NCBI GenBank assembly: GCA_038258215.1
Contig: JBBSQC010000014.1
Coordinates: 16,040-80,039, forward strand
DNA length: 64,000 bases
From: Fodinibacter sp038258215
Lineage (GTDB): Bacteria; Actinomycetota; Actinomycetes; Actinomycetales; Dermatophilaceae
Direction: 5' to 3'
The number at the start of each line of letters is the position of its first letter. Positions within the stretch are counted from its first letter, which is position 1. The notes beneath the pieces are model-generated. The model did not search any database. It was not told the origin of the DNA and saw only the letters and a program-made list of their open reading frames with translations. A program made the position numbers and the translations under genes. Shown piece after piece: positions 27,835-36,528 of this stretch.

Positions 27835-29394
27835 TCAGATCCAGCTCGGCAGCCACATCCGCCAGTGCCAGTGCGAGTACGGGATGGTGTCGGCGACGTA
27901 GACCGGGTGGAAGAAGGCGAACAGGGCCAGGGTGAGCAGGAGGTACCCGCCGACGACGAGCCACCGGTTGCGCCACCTCAGCGGGTCGTCCTCCCGGCTC
28001 CCCACCCACAGCCCGATCATGAAGGCGATGGCGAGCACGACCCACGGCTCGAAGGCCACCGCGTAGAAGGTGAAGATCGTGCGGTCCTGGTAGGCGAACC
28101 ACGGCAGGTACCCCCCGATGATCCCGGCCGCGATGGCACCCGCGCGCCAGTCCCTCCGCCGCAGCCACCACCAGAGCACGACCGCCAGCGCGAGGATGCC
28201 GAGCCACCACACCGACACCGTGCCGATCGGGTTGATCGCCGAGGAGCACTTGTCGACGGTGCAGCCGTCGACGCCGATGGTGGGGCTCTCGTAGTAGAAC
28301 GAGGTCGGCCGCAGCTGGAGCATCCATGACCACGGGCTCGACTGGTACGGATGTGGGGTCGCCAGCGTGGTGTTGAACGCGTAGGCGTCCTGGTGGTACT
28401 TCCACCAGTTGCGCAGCACCGACGGCAGCCACTGCACCCCCTGCCCGGGGTTGTAGGTGTGCCAGTGCCGGTGGTAGCCGTTGCTGGACAGGAACCAGCC
28501 GGTCCACGAGAGCGTGTAGACCACGAAGGCCGTGACCACCATCTGCACGGCCGCGAACGGTCCGTCCACGAGGAGCGACCCGCGGCCCCAGCGCCGCACC
28601 CCGGCCGCCCGGCGGGCCCCCATGTCCCACCACACGGTCATCAGCCCGAACGCGGCGAGGAAGAACAGGCCCGACCACTTCGTCCCGGTGCACAACCCCA
28701 GAGACACGCCCGCGACCCAGCGCCAAGGCCGCCATCCGAGCCACGGCCCGACCCCCACCGGCCAGGTGCCGTGGGGGAGGGCGCCCACCTTCTCGGCGAG
28801 GATCGCCCGGCTCCGGTCCCGGTCGACCAGGAGCGCCGCGAACGCGCACAGGGCGAAGAACATGACGATGATGTCGAGGATGCCGGTGCGCGACATGACG
28901 AAGTGCGACCCCTCGAAGGCGAGGAGGAACGCTGCGATGCAGCCGAGAGCCGTCGAGCCGAACAGCCGCCGTCCGACCCTGCCCACGACGAGGACGGACA
29001 GCGTCCCGAGCAGGGCGACCGAGAAGCGCCAGCCCAGCCCGTTGTCGGCGCCGAAGAGCCACTGCCCCAGCCCGATCACCCACTTCCCGACGGGTGGGTG
29101 CACCACGAAGTCCCCGTCGGTGGAGGAGAAGACATCGGAGTCGCCGGCCACGAACGCGGCGTTCGGGTCGGTCAGGGAGTCGAGCACCCGCATCTCGACG
29201 CCGTAGCGGAGCATCGAGTAGCCCTGCTTGACGTAGTAGGTCTCGTCGAAGACGAGGGCGTGCGGTCGGTCGAGGTTCCAGAACCGCAGCACGCCACCCA
29301 CCAGGGCGATGAGCCCCGGCCCGAGCCACCCCCACAAGCGGTCGGTCGGCTGGAGGCCGAGCAGGCGGGCGCGAAGCTCGTCCGTCCGGGTCAC
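27835..29394 (-). CDS. pmt: Dolichyl-phosphate-mannose--protein mannosyltransferase
   Basis: A 519-residue GT39 membrane enzyme that transfers mannose from polyprenyl-phosphate-mannose to Ser/Thr of secreted proteins. FDETYYVKQGYSML holds the catalytic Asp-Glu. VHPPVGKWVIGLG and the FEGSHFVMSRTGILDI loop are conserved, and about 11 membrane helices are present. GTG 29394 was chosen over the GTG six bases upstream because TAGGAT lies exactly six bases before it. The gene is divergent from rsmI, as in M. tuberculosis (Rv1002c/Rv1003). Intergenic space to the helicase start is about 107 bases. Confidence 0.93.
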   Translation of the reverse strand: MTRTDELRARLLGLQPTDRLWGWLGPGLIALVGGVLRFWNLDRPHALVFDETYYVKQGYSMLRYGVEMRVLDSLTDPNAAFVAGDSDVFSSTDGDFVVHPPVGKWVIGLGQWLFGADNGLGWRFSVALLGTLSVLVVGRVGRRLFGSTALGCIAAFLLAFEGSHFVMSRTGILDIIVMFFALCAFAALLVDRDRSRAILAEKVGALPHGTWPVGVGPWLGWRPWRWVAGVSLGLCTGTKWSGLFFLAAFGLMTVWWDMGARRAAGVRRWGRGSLLVDGPFAAVQMVVTAFVVYTLSWTGWFLSSNGYHRHWHTYNPGQGVQWLPSVLRNWWKYHQDAYAFNTTLATPHPYQSSPWSWMLQLRPTSFYYESPTIGVDGCTVDKCSSAINPIGTVSVWWLGILALAVVLWWWLRRRDWRAGAIAAGIIGGYLPWFAYQDRTIFTFYAVAFEPWVVLAIAFMIGLWVGSREDDPLRWRNRWLVVGGYLLLTLALFAFFHPVYVADTIPYSHWHWRMWLPSWI

Positions 29395-29400
29395 CGGCAC

Positions 29401-29406
29401 ATCCTA
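29401..29406 (-). promoter_or_regulatory. -10 box TAGGAT, leaderless promoter of pmt
   Basis: On the complement TAGGAT, six bases, then GTG 29394. It lies in the 42-base gap between the divergent pmt and rsmI starts. Confidence 0.6.
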
Positions 29407-29436
29407 GGTCGCCTCCCCCCGTGCGAGGATCGCGGT

Positions 29437-30273
29437 ATGACTGCTGGAGTCCTGGTCCTGGCGGCGACCCCGATCGGCGACCCCCGCGACGCGGCACCCC
29501 GGCTCGCGGACGAGCTGCGCGGGGCCGACGTCGTCGCCGCGGAGGACACCCGCAGGCTCCGTCGCCTCTGCCAAGCCCTCGACGTCAGCCCGACCGGGCG
29601 GGTCCTCTCCTTCCACGAGCACAACGAGGGCGACCGCACGCCGGACCTCGTCGCCCGCCTGCTGGCCGGTGACCGGGTCGTCGTCGTCACGGATGCCGGG
29701 ATGCCGTCGGTCTCGGACCCCGGGTACCGCCTGGTGAGTGCCGCGGTGGAGGCGGACGTGCGGGTCACCTGTGTGCCCGGCCCGTCGGCGGTGCTCATGG
29801 CCCTCGCGGTCTCGGGTCTGCCGGTGGACCGCTTCTGCTTCGAGGGCTTCCTCCCCCGAAAGGGCGGCGAGCGGGCCACGGCACTCGGCGGGCTGGTCGA
29901 CGAGCCGCGCACCATGGTGTTCTTCGAGGCCCCGCACCGGCTGGCGCGCACGCTGACGACGATGGCCGAGGTGCTCGGGCCGGACCGTCACGCCGCGGTG
30001 TGCCGCGAGCTCACCAAGACCTACGAGGAGGTCCGCCGCGGCCCGCTGGCCGAGCTGGCCGAGTGGGCGACGGAGGGGGTTCGCGGAGAGATCACCGTCG
30101 TGGTCTCCGGTGCCGCCCCCCGGGTCGCGGACCTGGGCGGCGAGGTGAGGCGCGTGCTGGAGCGGGTCGCGGCGGGGGAGCGGCTCAAGGACGTCTGCGG
30201 AGAGGTTGCCCGCGTGTCGGGGCTGTCCAAGAAGTCGCTCTACGACGCGGCAGTCGCAGCTCGCCGAGGCTGA
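29437..30273 (+). CDS. rsmI: 16S rRNA (cytidine(1402)-2'-O)-methyltransferase
   Basis: A 278-residue SAM-dependent enzyme that 2'-O-methylates C1402 in the 16S decoding centre. LVLAATPIGDPRDAAPR, AAEDTRRLRRLC, FHEHNE, TDAGMPSVSDPGYRL and VPGPSAVLMAL are the family blocks in order, and FEGFLPRKGGER is the RNA-binding segment. The C-terminal extension with LKDVCGEVARVSGLSKKSLYDA is the usual helix-turn-helix-like tail. ATG 29437 has GAGGA seven bases upstream. A much longer in-frame extension to the left lies antisense to pmt and was rejected. Confidence 0.95.
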   Translation: MTAGVLVLAATPIGDPRDAAPRLADELRGADVVAAEDTRRLRRLCQALDVSPTGRVLSFHEHNEGDRTPDLVARLLAGDRVVVVTDAGMPSVSDPGYRLVSAAVEADVRVTCVPGPSAVLMALAVSGLPVDRFCFEGFLPRKGGERATALGGLVDEPRTMVFFEAPHRLARTLTTMAEVLGPDRHAAVCRELTKTYEEVRRGPLAELAEWATEGVRGEITVVVSGAAPRVADLGGEVRRVLERVAAGERLKDVCGEVARVSGLSKKSLYDAAVAARRG

Positions 30274-30312
30274 GCCCGATCGCGGCTGACCGGCATACCG
30301 ATGGGTAACCGG

Positions 30313-30323
30313 GTGAATGTCAC
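30313..30323. promoter_or_regulatory. Short palindrome upstream of sdhC
   Basis: GTGA-ATG-TCAC is an 11-base palindrome 47 bases upstream of the sdh -10 box. It resembles half of a CRP/GlxR-type site with shortened spacing. Possible operator only. Confidence 0.25.
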
Positions 30324-30369
30324 ATTGGACAGGGCCGGGGGTGCTCTCGCCCGGGACGGTGGGCCCCGT

Positions 30370-30375
30370 TAGCCT
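30370..30375 (+). promoter_or_regulatory. -10 box TAGCCT, leaderless promoter of sdhCAB
   Basis: TAGCCT, seven bases, then GTG 30383. No ribosome-binding site precedes the start. Confidence 0.55.
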
Positions 30376-30382
30376 GACCCTC

Positions 30383-31087
30383 GTGGCCTCAACGACAGCA
30401 GCTCCGCGACCCGCGACGGCCCGCCGCACCACCATCGCCCTGAAGATTCTCATGGCGGGGACCGGACTGGTGTTCGTCGGGTACGTCCTGCTCCACATGT
30501 ACGGCAACCTGAAGTTGCTCGCGGGTGAGGAGGCGTTCAACACCTACGCCGAGCACCTGCGCACCATCGGTCAGCCGTTCCTTCCGTATGCCGGGCTGCT
30601 GTGGATCATCCGCGTGGTGCTCATCCTCAGCCTCGTCGGACACGTGTACGCGGCATTCACCCTGTGGAGTCGAGCCGGCAGCGCGCGCCGCACGAAGTAC
30701 GCCGCGGTCCGGACGGCCGCGCGGACGATGTGGATGCGCTGGGGAGGCGCCTTCCTCCTGCTGTTCCTCGTCTGGCACCTGCTCCAGTTCACCATCGTGA
30801 AGTTCACCGGCGACCCGAACGCGTCCGGACCCGACATCGAGAACAACCCCTACAAGCTCGTCCACGCGAGCTTCGAGGTGCCGTGGGTGACCCTCATCTA
30901 CGTCCTGGCCATGGTCGCCCTGGCCTTCCACCTCTCGCACGGGGCGTTCAGCGCGCAGCAGACGCTGGGGTGGACGGGCACCTCTGGGGCCTACCGCCGG
31001 GCCAAGGTCATCGGGCACGCCCTGTCCGCCGTCATCGTCGTGGGCTTCCTCATCCCGCCGCTGGCCATCCTCTTCGGCCTGATCTAA
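30383..31087 (+). CDS. sdhC: Succinate dehydrogenase cytochrome b subunit
   Basis: A 234-residue membrane anchor with five helices (starting near residues 20, 68, 115, 165 and 210), as in single-subunit di-haem quinone:fumarate/succinate oxidoreductases. It carries haem b and the menaquinone site for SdhAB. Candidate haem ligands are His in YVLLHMYGN, LVGHVYAAF, VWHLLQF and AFHLSHGAF. GTG 30383 was chosen from the -10 box spacing. The 66-base upstream in-frame extension lacks family similarity. The gene is 11 bases from sdhA, and together with sdhB forms the respiratory complex II operon. Confidence 0.92.
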   Translation: MASTTAAPRPATARRTTIALKILMAGTGLVFVGYVLLHMYGNLKLLAGEEAFNTYAEHLRTIGQPFLPYAGLLWIIRVVLILSLVGHVYAAFTLWSRAGSARRTKYAAVRTAARTMWMRWGGAFLLLFLVWHLLQFTIVKFTGDPNASGPDIENNPYKLVHASFEVPWVTLIYVLAMVALAFHLSHGAFSAQQTLGWTGTSGAYRRAKVIGHALSAVIVVGFLIPPLAILFGLI

Positions 31088-31098
31088 GGAGCCACGTC

Positions 31099-33099
31099 AT
31101 GACCGAACCCACCGTCAACGCCGGCATCGCGCACCGGTTGTACACCGAGGGCGAGCCGATCGCCGACACCAAGGCTCCCGCGGGTCCCATCAAGGACAAG
31201 TGGACCACCCGCTCCTTCGAGGCCGCCCTCGTCAACCCCGCCAACCGGCGCAAGCTCGACGTGCTCATCGTCGGCACCGGACTGGCCGGTGCCTCGGCCG
31301 CCGCGACACTCGGCGAGGCGGGCTACAACGTCAAGTCCTTCTGCTACCAGGACTCCCCGCGACGGGCGCACTCGATCGCCGCCCAGGGCGGGATCAACGC
31401 CGCGAAGAACTACAAGGAGGACGGCGACTCCGTCTACCGCCTCTTCTACGACACGGTCAAGGGGGGCGACTACCGCTCCCGCGAGACCAACGTCTACCGG
31501 CTGGCCGAGGTCAGCACCAACATCATCGACCAGTGCGTCGCCCAGGGCGTCCCCTTCGCCCGCGAGTACGGCGGTCTCCTGGACAACCGCTCCTTCGGTG
31601 GCGTGCAGGTCTCGCGCACCTTCTACGCCCGCGGCCAGACCGGCCAGCAGCTGCTCATCGGCGCCTACCAGGCCCTGGAGCGCCAGGTCGCCGCCGGCAC
31701 GGTGCAGCAGTTCACCCGGCACGAGATGCTCGAGCTCATCGTCGAGGACGGCCGGGCCCGGGGCATCATCGCCCGTGACCTGGTGACCGGCGAGATCGAG
31801 ACCCACCTCGCGGATGCCGTGGTGCTCGCCTCCGGTGGCTACGGCAACGTCTTCTTCCTCTCGACCAACGCGATGGGGTGCAACGTCACGGCATCCTGGC
31901 GGGCCCACCGCAAGGGCGCCCACATGGCCAATCCCTGCTACACGCAGATCCACCCCACGTGCATCCCGGTCTCCGGGGACCACCAGAGCAAGCTGACGCT
32001 GATGTCGGAGTCGCTGCGCAACGACGGCCGGATCTGGGTGCCCAAGAACCGCGAGGACTGCGACAAGGACCCGCGCGACATCGCCGAGGAGGACCGCGAC
32101 TACTACCTGGAGCGGATCTACCCGAGCTTCGGCAACCTCGTGCCCCGTGACATCGCGTCGCGGCAGGCCAAGAACGTGTGCGACGAGGGCCGTGGGGTCG
32201 GCCCGGTCGTCGGTGACTTCCGTCGCGGTGTCTACCTCGACTTCGTCGACGCGATCTCGCGGATGGGCCAGGCCACGGTCGAGTCCAAGTACGGCAACCT
32301 CTTCGACATGTACGCCCGGATCACCGGGGAGAACCCGTACGAGGTGCCGATGCGGATCTACCCCGCCGTGCACTACGTCATGGGCGGCCTGTGGGTCGAC
32401 TACGACCTCGAGTCGAGCATCCCGGGTCTGTTCGTCACCGGCGAGGCCAACTTCTCCGACCACGGGGCCAACCGGCTCGGCGCGTCGGCGCTGATGCAGG
32501 GCCTGGCCGACGGCTACTTCGTGCTGCCCAACACCATCCGCGACTACCTCGCCAAGGGCCCCTTCGAGCCGCTGTCCGCCGAGACCGCGTCGGTCGCGCA
32601 AGCGCGCACCGCGGTCGAACACCGCACCCAGCGCCTGCTGGCCATCAACGGCGAGCGCAGCGTCGACTCCTTCCACAAGGAGCTCGGCAACGTCATGTGG
32701 GAGTACTGCGGCATGGAGCGCACCGAGGAGGGGCTGCTCAAGGGCATCGACCTGATCCGCGGCCTGCGCGAGGAGTTCTGGCGCAACGTGCGAGTGCTCG
32801 GGTCCGCCGACACGCTCAACCAGAGCCTGGAGAAGGCCGGCCGGGTGGCCGACTTCCTGGAGCTCGGTGAGCTGATGTGCATCGATGCCCTGCACCGGCG
32901 CGAGTCCTGCGGCGGCCACTTCCGTGGCGAGTCCCAGACCGAGGAGGGTGAGGCGCTGCGTCACGACGACGAGTTCCTCTACGTCGCGGCGTGGGAGTTC
33001 GGTGGTGGCGAGAGCGACGGTGACATGGGCGCGCCGGTGCTCCACAAGGAAGACCTGGCCTACGAGGCCATCGAGCTGAAGCAGCGGAGCTACAAGTGA
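31099..33099 (+). CDS. sdhA: Succinate dehydrogenase flavoprotein subunit
   Basis: A 666-residue catalytic subunit oxidising succinate to fumarate on the cytoplasmic side of the membrane. VLIVGTGLAGASAA is the FAD-binding GxGxxG. His91 in RRAHSIAAQGG is the expected covalent FAD attachment. Substrate-binding blocks are MANPCYTQIHPT and the VHYVMGGLWVDYD segment, and GEANFSDHGANRLGASAL is conserved. Its size and MTEPTVNAGIAHRLY-type N-terminus match the actinobacterial Sdh1 class. ATG 31099 has AAGGAG at eight bases. The longer frame to 30601 overlaps sdhC and was rejected. Confidence 0.95.
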   Translation: MTEPTVNAGIAHRLYTEGEPIADTKAPAGPIKDKWTTRSFEAALVNPANRRKLDVLIVGTGLAGASAAATLGEAGYNVKSFCYQDSPRRAHSIAAQGGINAAKNYKEDGDSVYRLFYDTVKGGDYRSRETNVYRLAEVSTNIIDQCVAQGVPFAREYGGLLDNRSFGGVQVSRTFYARGQTGQQLLIGAYQALERQVAAGTVQQFTRHEMLELIVEDGRARGIIARDLVTGEIETHLADAVVLASGGYGNVFFLSTNAMGCNVTASWRAHRKGAHMANPCYTQIHPTCIPVSGDHQSKLTLMSESLRNDGRIWVPKNREDCDKDPRDIAEEDRDYYLERIYPSFGNLVPRDIASRQAKNVCDEGRGVGPVVGDFRRGVYLDFVDAISRMGQATVESKYGNLFDMYARITGENPYEVPMRIYPAVHYVMGGLWVDYDLESSIPGLFVTGEANFSDHGANRLGASALMQGLADGYFVLPNTIRDYLAKGPFEPLSAETASVAQARTAVEHRTQRLLAINGERSVDSFHKELGNVMWEYCGMERTEEGLLKGIDLIRGLREEFWRNVRVLGSADTLNQSLEKAGRVADFLELGELMCIDALHRRESCGGHFRGESQTEEGEALRHDDEFLYVAAWEFGGGESDGDMGAPVLHKEDLAYEAIELKQRSYK

Positions 33100-33105
33100 C
33101 ACACA

Positions 33106-33120
33106 GGGGGCTCCGCCCCC
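33106..33120 (+). other. GC hairpin between sdhA and sdhB
   Basis: GGGGGC-TCC-GCCCCC forms a perfect 6-bp stem in the 61-base gap, 40 bases before the sdhB start. There is no T-run. It could stabilise the upstream message, mark a processing site or lower read-through. Function not shown. Confidence 0.45.
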
Positions 33121-33160
33121 CGTGGACCCCCCGACGGCGCACCACACAAGGATTCGACGA

Positions 33161-33904
33161 ATGAACCTCACCCTGAAGATCTGGCGCCAGGACAACCCGT
33201 CCGACAAGGGCCGCCTCGTCACCTACCAGGTGGCCGAGATCAGCGACGACATGAGCTTCCTCGAGATGCTCGACGTGCTGAACGAGCAGCTCAACGCCAA
33301 GGGCGAGGAGCCGGTCGCGTTCGACTCCGACTGCCGCGAGGGCATCTGCGGCCAGTGCGGACTGATGATCTCGGGCCAGGCGCACGGCCCCGAGAAGACC
33401 ACGACCTGCCAGCTGCACATGCGCAGCTTCAAGGACGGGGAGACGATCACCATCGAGCCGTGGCGGGCCAACGCCTTCCCGGTGATCCGTGACCTCGTCG
33501 TCGACCGCGGGGCCTTCGACCGCATCGTGCAGGCCGGCGGCTACATCTCGGTCAACACCGGCGCGGCGCCCGACGCCCACGCGACCCCGGTGCCCAAGCC
33601 GGCCGCCGACCGCGCCTTCATGGCCGCCGAGTGCATCGGCTGCGGAGCCTGCGTGGCGGCCTGTCCCAACGCCAGCGCCATGTTGTTCATGGGCGCCAAG
33701 GTCACCCATCTCTCCGAGCTCCCCCAGGGACAGCCCGAGCGGATGGCGCGCGTGGTCTCGATGGTCGGTCAGCACGACCACGAGGGCTTCGGCGGCTGCA
33801 CCAACGTCGGCGCGTGCTCGCAGGCGTGCCCCAAGGGCATCCCGCAGGACGTCATCTCCACCCTCAACAAGGACCTCCGCTCGGCTCTGCGCGCCGGCCA
33901 CTGA
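33161..33904 (+). CDS. sdhB: Succinate dehydrogenase iron-sulfur subunit
   Basis: A 247-residue electron-transfer subunit linking SdhA to the membrane anchor. The N-terminal plant-ferredoxin-like domain has the [2Fe-2S] ligands in DCREGICGQCGLM and TTCQLHM. The C-terminal domain has [4Fe-4S] ligands in CIGCGACVAACPN and [3Fe-4S] ligands in the CTNVGACSQACPKGI block. ATG 33161 has AAGGA nine bases upstream. An earlier in-frame GTG (33122) lies inside the intergenic hairpin region and was not used. Last gene of the sdh operon. Confidence 0.95.
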   Translation: MNLTLKIWRQDNPSDKGRLVTYQVAEISDDMSFLEMLDVLNEQLNAKGEEPVAFDSDCREGICGQCGLMISGQAHGPEKTTTCQLHMRSFKDGETITIEPWRANAFPVIRDLVVDRGAFDRIVQAGGYISVNTGAAPDAHATPVPKPAADRAFMAAECIGCGACVAACPNASAMLFMGAKVTHLSELPQGQPERMARVVSMVGQHDHEGFGGCTNVGACSQACPKGIPQDVISTLNKDLRSALRAGH

Positions 33905-33962
33905 CCCGACTCACCGCTCCGCGCGCGCGCCCGGCCACCCCCGGCCCCCACCGCCAAGACAT

Positions 33963-34023
33963 ATTGCTCTGAGCCCACGTCATGAGCCCCTCGAACGGCC
34001 CTCCAAGGTGGGCTCAGGGCAAT
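33963..34023. repeat. 61-base element with 16-bp terminal inverted repeats
   Basis: ATTGCTCTGAGCCCAC at the left and GTGGGCTCAGGGCAAT at the right are complementary except for one G-T position, with a 29-base centre. It sits between convergent sdhB and the CPBP gene. It may be a bidirectional terminator or a dispersed palindromic element. There is no T-run and no transposase. Confidence 0.55.
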
Positions 34024-34049
34024 GAGTCGGGTGGGGGCGCGGAGTCGGG

Positions 34050-34793
34050 TCAGAGCCAGGAGACGTGCGGCTTGACCAGCGCGTAGCCCACGAACGCGAC
34101 GACGTCGAGGATGGTGTGCGCCACGACCAGGGGCATCACCCGTTTGGTGCGGGTGTAGAGCCACCCGAACAGCAGCCCCATCACGGCATTCCCGACGAAC
34201 CCGCCGAAGCCCTGGTAGAGGTGGTAGCTGCCGCGGATCAACGCGCTCGTGACGATGACCCGCCACGGACCCCACCCCGCCTGCCCCCAGCGCCGGAAGA
34301 GATAGCCGATCATGATGACCTCCTCGAGCACCGCGTTCTGCGCCGCCGACAGCACGAGCACCGGCACGGCCCACCACACCTGCTCGAGGTTGGCCGCCGA
34401 CACGGTCACGTTGATGCCGAGCGACTTCGCGGCGAGGTAGAAGCCCAGACCGGGGATGCCGACGACTGCCGCGAGCAGGGCTCCGCGAGCCAGGTCCTGG
34501 CCCGGCCGGCGCAGGTCGAACCCCATGGTGTGTGGCTCGGACGGGTCGTCGCGCCGAAGGAGGTGCAGCGCCAGGAGTACCGGTACCAGGGCCAGCACGA
34601 TGCCGGTGAGCTGGTAGGCGAGGTCGAGCCAGGGCCGGTCGGGTGTGACGGAGGTGTTCATCGCGGCCGTCTGCTGGCGCAGTGACTCGACACGCGTCAG
34701 CCGGTCGACGATGCGCAGCAGCGACCAGATCGCCGAGGCGCCGAGGGAGACACCGAGGACGAGCCAGGTCTCCGTGAGGTGCTGCCGCCGCAT
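34050..34793 (-). CDS. CPBP family intramembrane metalloprotease
   Basis: A 247-residue membrane protein with about seven helices and the CPBP (Rce1/Abi) domain in its C-terminal half. Motif 1 is VLEEVIMIGYLFRR, with the Glu-Glu pair but not the canonical Arg six residues on, a variant common in actinobacteria. Motif 2 is SYHLYQG and motif 3 VAHTILDVVAF. Members cleave membrane-associated peptides or act in bacteriocin self-immunity, and the substrate here is unknown. ATG 34793 has TACGCT seven bases upstream, which rules out longer versions. Confidence 0.85.
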   Translation of the reverse strand: MRRQHLTETWLVLGVSLGASAIWSLLRIVDRLTRVESLRQQTAAMNTSVTPDRPWLDLAYQLTGIVLALVPVLLALHLLRRDDPSEPHTMGFDLRRPGQDLARGALLAAVVGIPGLGFYLAAKSLGINVTVSAANLEQVWWAVPVLVLSAAQNAVLEEVIMIGYLFRRWGQAGWGPWRVIVTSALIRGSYHLYQGFGGFVGNAVMGLLFGWLYTRTKRVMPLVVAHTILDVVAFVGYALVKPHVSWL

Positions 34794-34800
34794 GCCGCAC

Positions 34801-34806
34801 AGCGTA
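34801..34806 (-). promoter_or_regulatory. -10 box TACGCT, leaderless promoter
   Basis: On the complement TACGCT, seven bases, then ATG 34793 of the CPBP gene. Confidence 0.55.
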
Positions 34807-35039
34807 TGCCGGGCGCCCGGACCGTTCGCTGGACGCCGGCTGGGTATGGGCTGGGAGGTGTGCCGAGCGCCCGGGGGCGCTCGTGACGTCGGCGGTTCAG
34901 GTCGTGGTGCTCGGTCTTCACGAACACCACTGAGCCGCAGGCTCTTCCGTGGAGACGACACATGCGCTAGCGATCCGACCTAGCATGGGCGGGCCCGACC
35001 GGAAGCCGACCCGGTACCCGACCAGATGTGGAGCTCCAG

Positions 35040-35798
35040 GTGCTGACCAGACCGGGCCGGGCCGCGTGCGTGCTCGCTCTCGCGGCCTGTCTGGGCGTCC
35101 TCGGAGCGTGCAGCGGCCTGGATCCGGCCCCGCCGACGTCGACGAGCACCGGGGCGGCACCCTCGACACCGCCGACCGCGTCACCGGTCGAGGCGCTCCC
35201 CGCGGTCGGTGACGTCTTCCGCGCGGCACGCACCGCTGCACTCGCCGCCGAGTCAGCGCGGATCGAGGGCACGCTGCAGCGCGAGGGCAAGAGCGTCGAG
35301 ATCGAGGTCGAGGGTCTCGCGGACGGCAGCAACCAGGAGCTCATCCTCACCGCCGGAGACAACGGGCGATCGGAGGTGCTCACGGTCGGCGATGACTACT
35401 GGCTGGGCGGCGACAAGGTCTTCTGGACCGAGCAGACCGGCGACGCCCGCGCGGGGAAGAAGATGGTGGGGATGTACTCCTCCATCACCCGGTCCGACGC
35501 CGAGGAGCTGGGCTCGTTCACCCTGCGGACCATCCTCACCGAGAAGCTCTCGGAGCCGGCGATCTCGGCGATGGAGGGGAGCGTGAAGCCGGTGGGCAAG
35601 GGCGATCTCGACGGCTCTCCGGCATACGTTCTCGCGGGAAAGGACGGTGCCAGGCTGTGGGTGGCGACCGACGGCAGCGCCACCCTGCTCCGGCTGCGGG
35701 GGCCGAAAGCGGCTCCTTGCGACCTGAGGTTCAGCAGCTGGAACCGCGCGGAGCGCGCCACCCCGCCGGCACCGTCCGACGTCGTCGACCCGGCCTGA
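35040..35798 (+). CDS. Lipoprotein, LppX/LprG-like
   Basis: A 252-residue secreted lipoprotein. The signal peptide is basic then hydrophobic and ends in lipobox LGAC, giving lipidated Cys24, followed by a Pro/Thr/Ser-rich linker to about residue 55. The body (FRAARTAALAAESARIEGTL and a later segment near YVLAGKDGARLWVATDG) resembles LolA/LppX-fold lipoproteins that carry lipids across the envelope, but the match is general. GTG 35040 has GGAG six bases upstream. GTG 35028 is an in-frame alternative. It stands alone between the CPBP gene and the DUF4126 remnant. Confidence 0.8.
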   Translation: MLTRPGRAACVLALAACLGVLGACSGLDPAPPTSTSTGAAPSTPPTASPVEALPAVGDVFRAARTAALAAESARIEGTLQREGKSVEIEVEGLADGSNQELILTAGDNGRSEVLTVGDDYWLGGDKVFWTEQTGDARAGKKMVGMYSSITRSDAEELGSFTLRTILTEKLSEPAISAMEGSVKPVGKGDLDGSPAYVLAGKDGARLWVATDGSATLLRLRGPKAAPCDLRFSSWNRAERATPPAPSDVVDPA

Positions 35799-35825
35799 GC
35801 CGAGGTCAACCGCGCTGACCCGGGG

Positions 35826-36432
35826 TCAGCCCGACGGCTGGTACGCCGGGTTGTTGCGTGCCGCCCGCCAGCGCCGCACGCGCAAGCCCATCCAGATCAG
35901 GAGCCAGGCCAGCAGCGCGAGGGCCACGACGACGAAGACCGGGGCGAGGATCGCGATGAGCGACAGGCCGATCGACGCGCCGTCCTCCACCGTGGAGACC
36001 ACCGGCCCGCCCAATCCCGCCGTGCCGATGTTGACGACCGGCCGGGCGGCCATCTTGCCGGTGTGCACGATCCCGGACACCACGATGCCCAGGACCACCG
36101 GCGCCCAGGGGTTCTCGTGCATCCACGTCGAGTTGTCGAGCTGGGCGGCGGCACTGGTGGCCGCGAAGATCAGCCCGCCCATCATGGGGCGGATGACGGT
36201 CTGGATCGCGTCGTTGACGGTGTCCACGGCGGGGGATCTTGTCGAGGACGACCTCGGCGAGGAGCAGGACGAGGCCGACGCCGATGGCCCAGTTGCTCTC
36301 GATCCAGGCGTAGCCACCCGGCAGGGTGATGAGGTCGGTGAACCGGGCGATCAGCGCGACGAGGACGAAGGGGATGTAGGCGTTGAGCCCCGCTGCGGCG
36401 GAGAGGCCCATCCCGGTCAGGACGGCGATCAC
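35826..36432 (-). pseudogene. DUF4126 membrane protein with a +1 frameshift
   Basis: The complement encodes a DUF4126 protein in two frames. Segment 1, from GTG 36432 (AGGAGG six bases upstream), gives TGMGLSAAAGLNAYIPFV and continues to VVLDKIP (residue 67). Segment 2, read after dropping one base, gives AVDTVNDAIQTVIRP through to the stop at 35826. The shift is in a run of five C on the coding strand (36231-36235). With four C the gene would encode 201 residues in one frame. The protein would have four to five membrane helices and no known function. It could be a true pseudogene, a phase-variable tract or a sequencing error. Confidence 0.8.
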
Positions 36433-36528
36433 CCGGCACCTCCTCGGTGGTGAGACGCGGACGCCTTCGCCGACACCGGCACGTCCGTCTCCCGTGAGGG
36501 TATCCAAGCGTCGTGACAGTCTGGGCCG

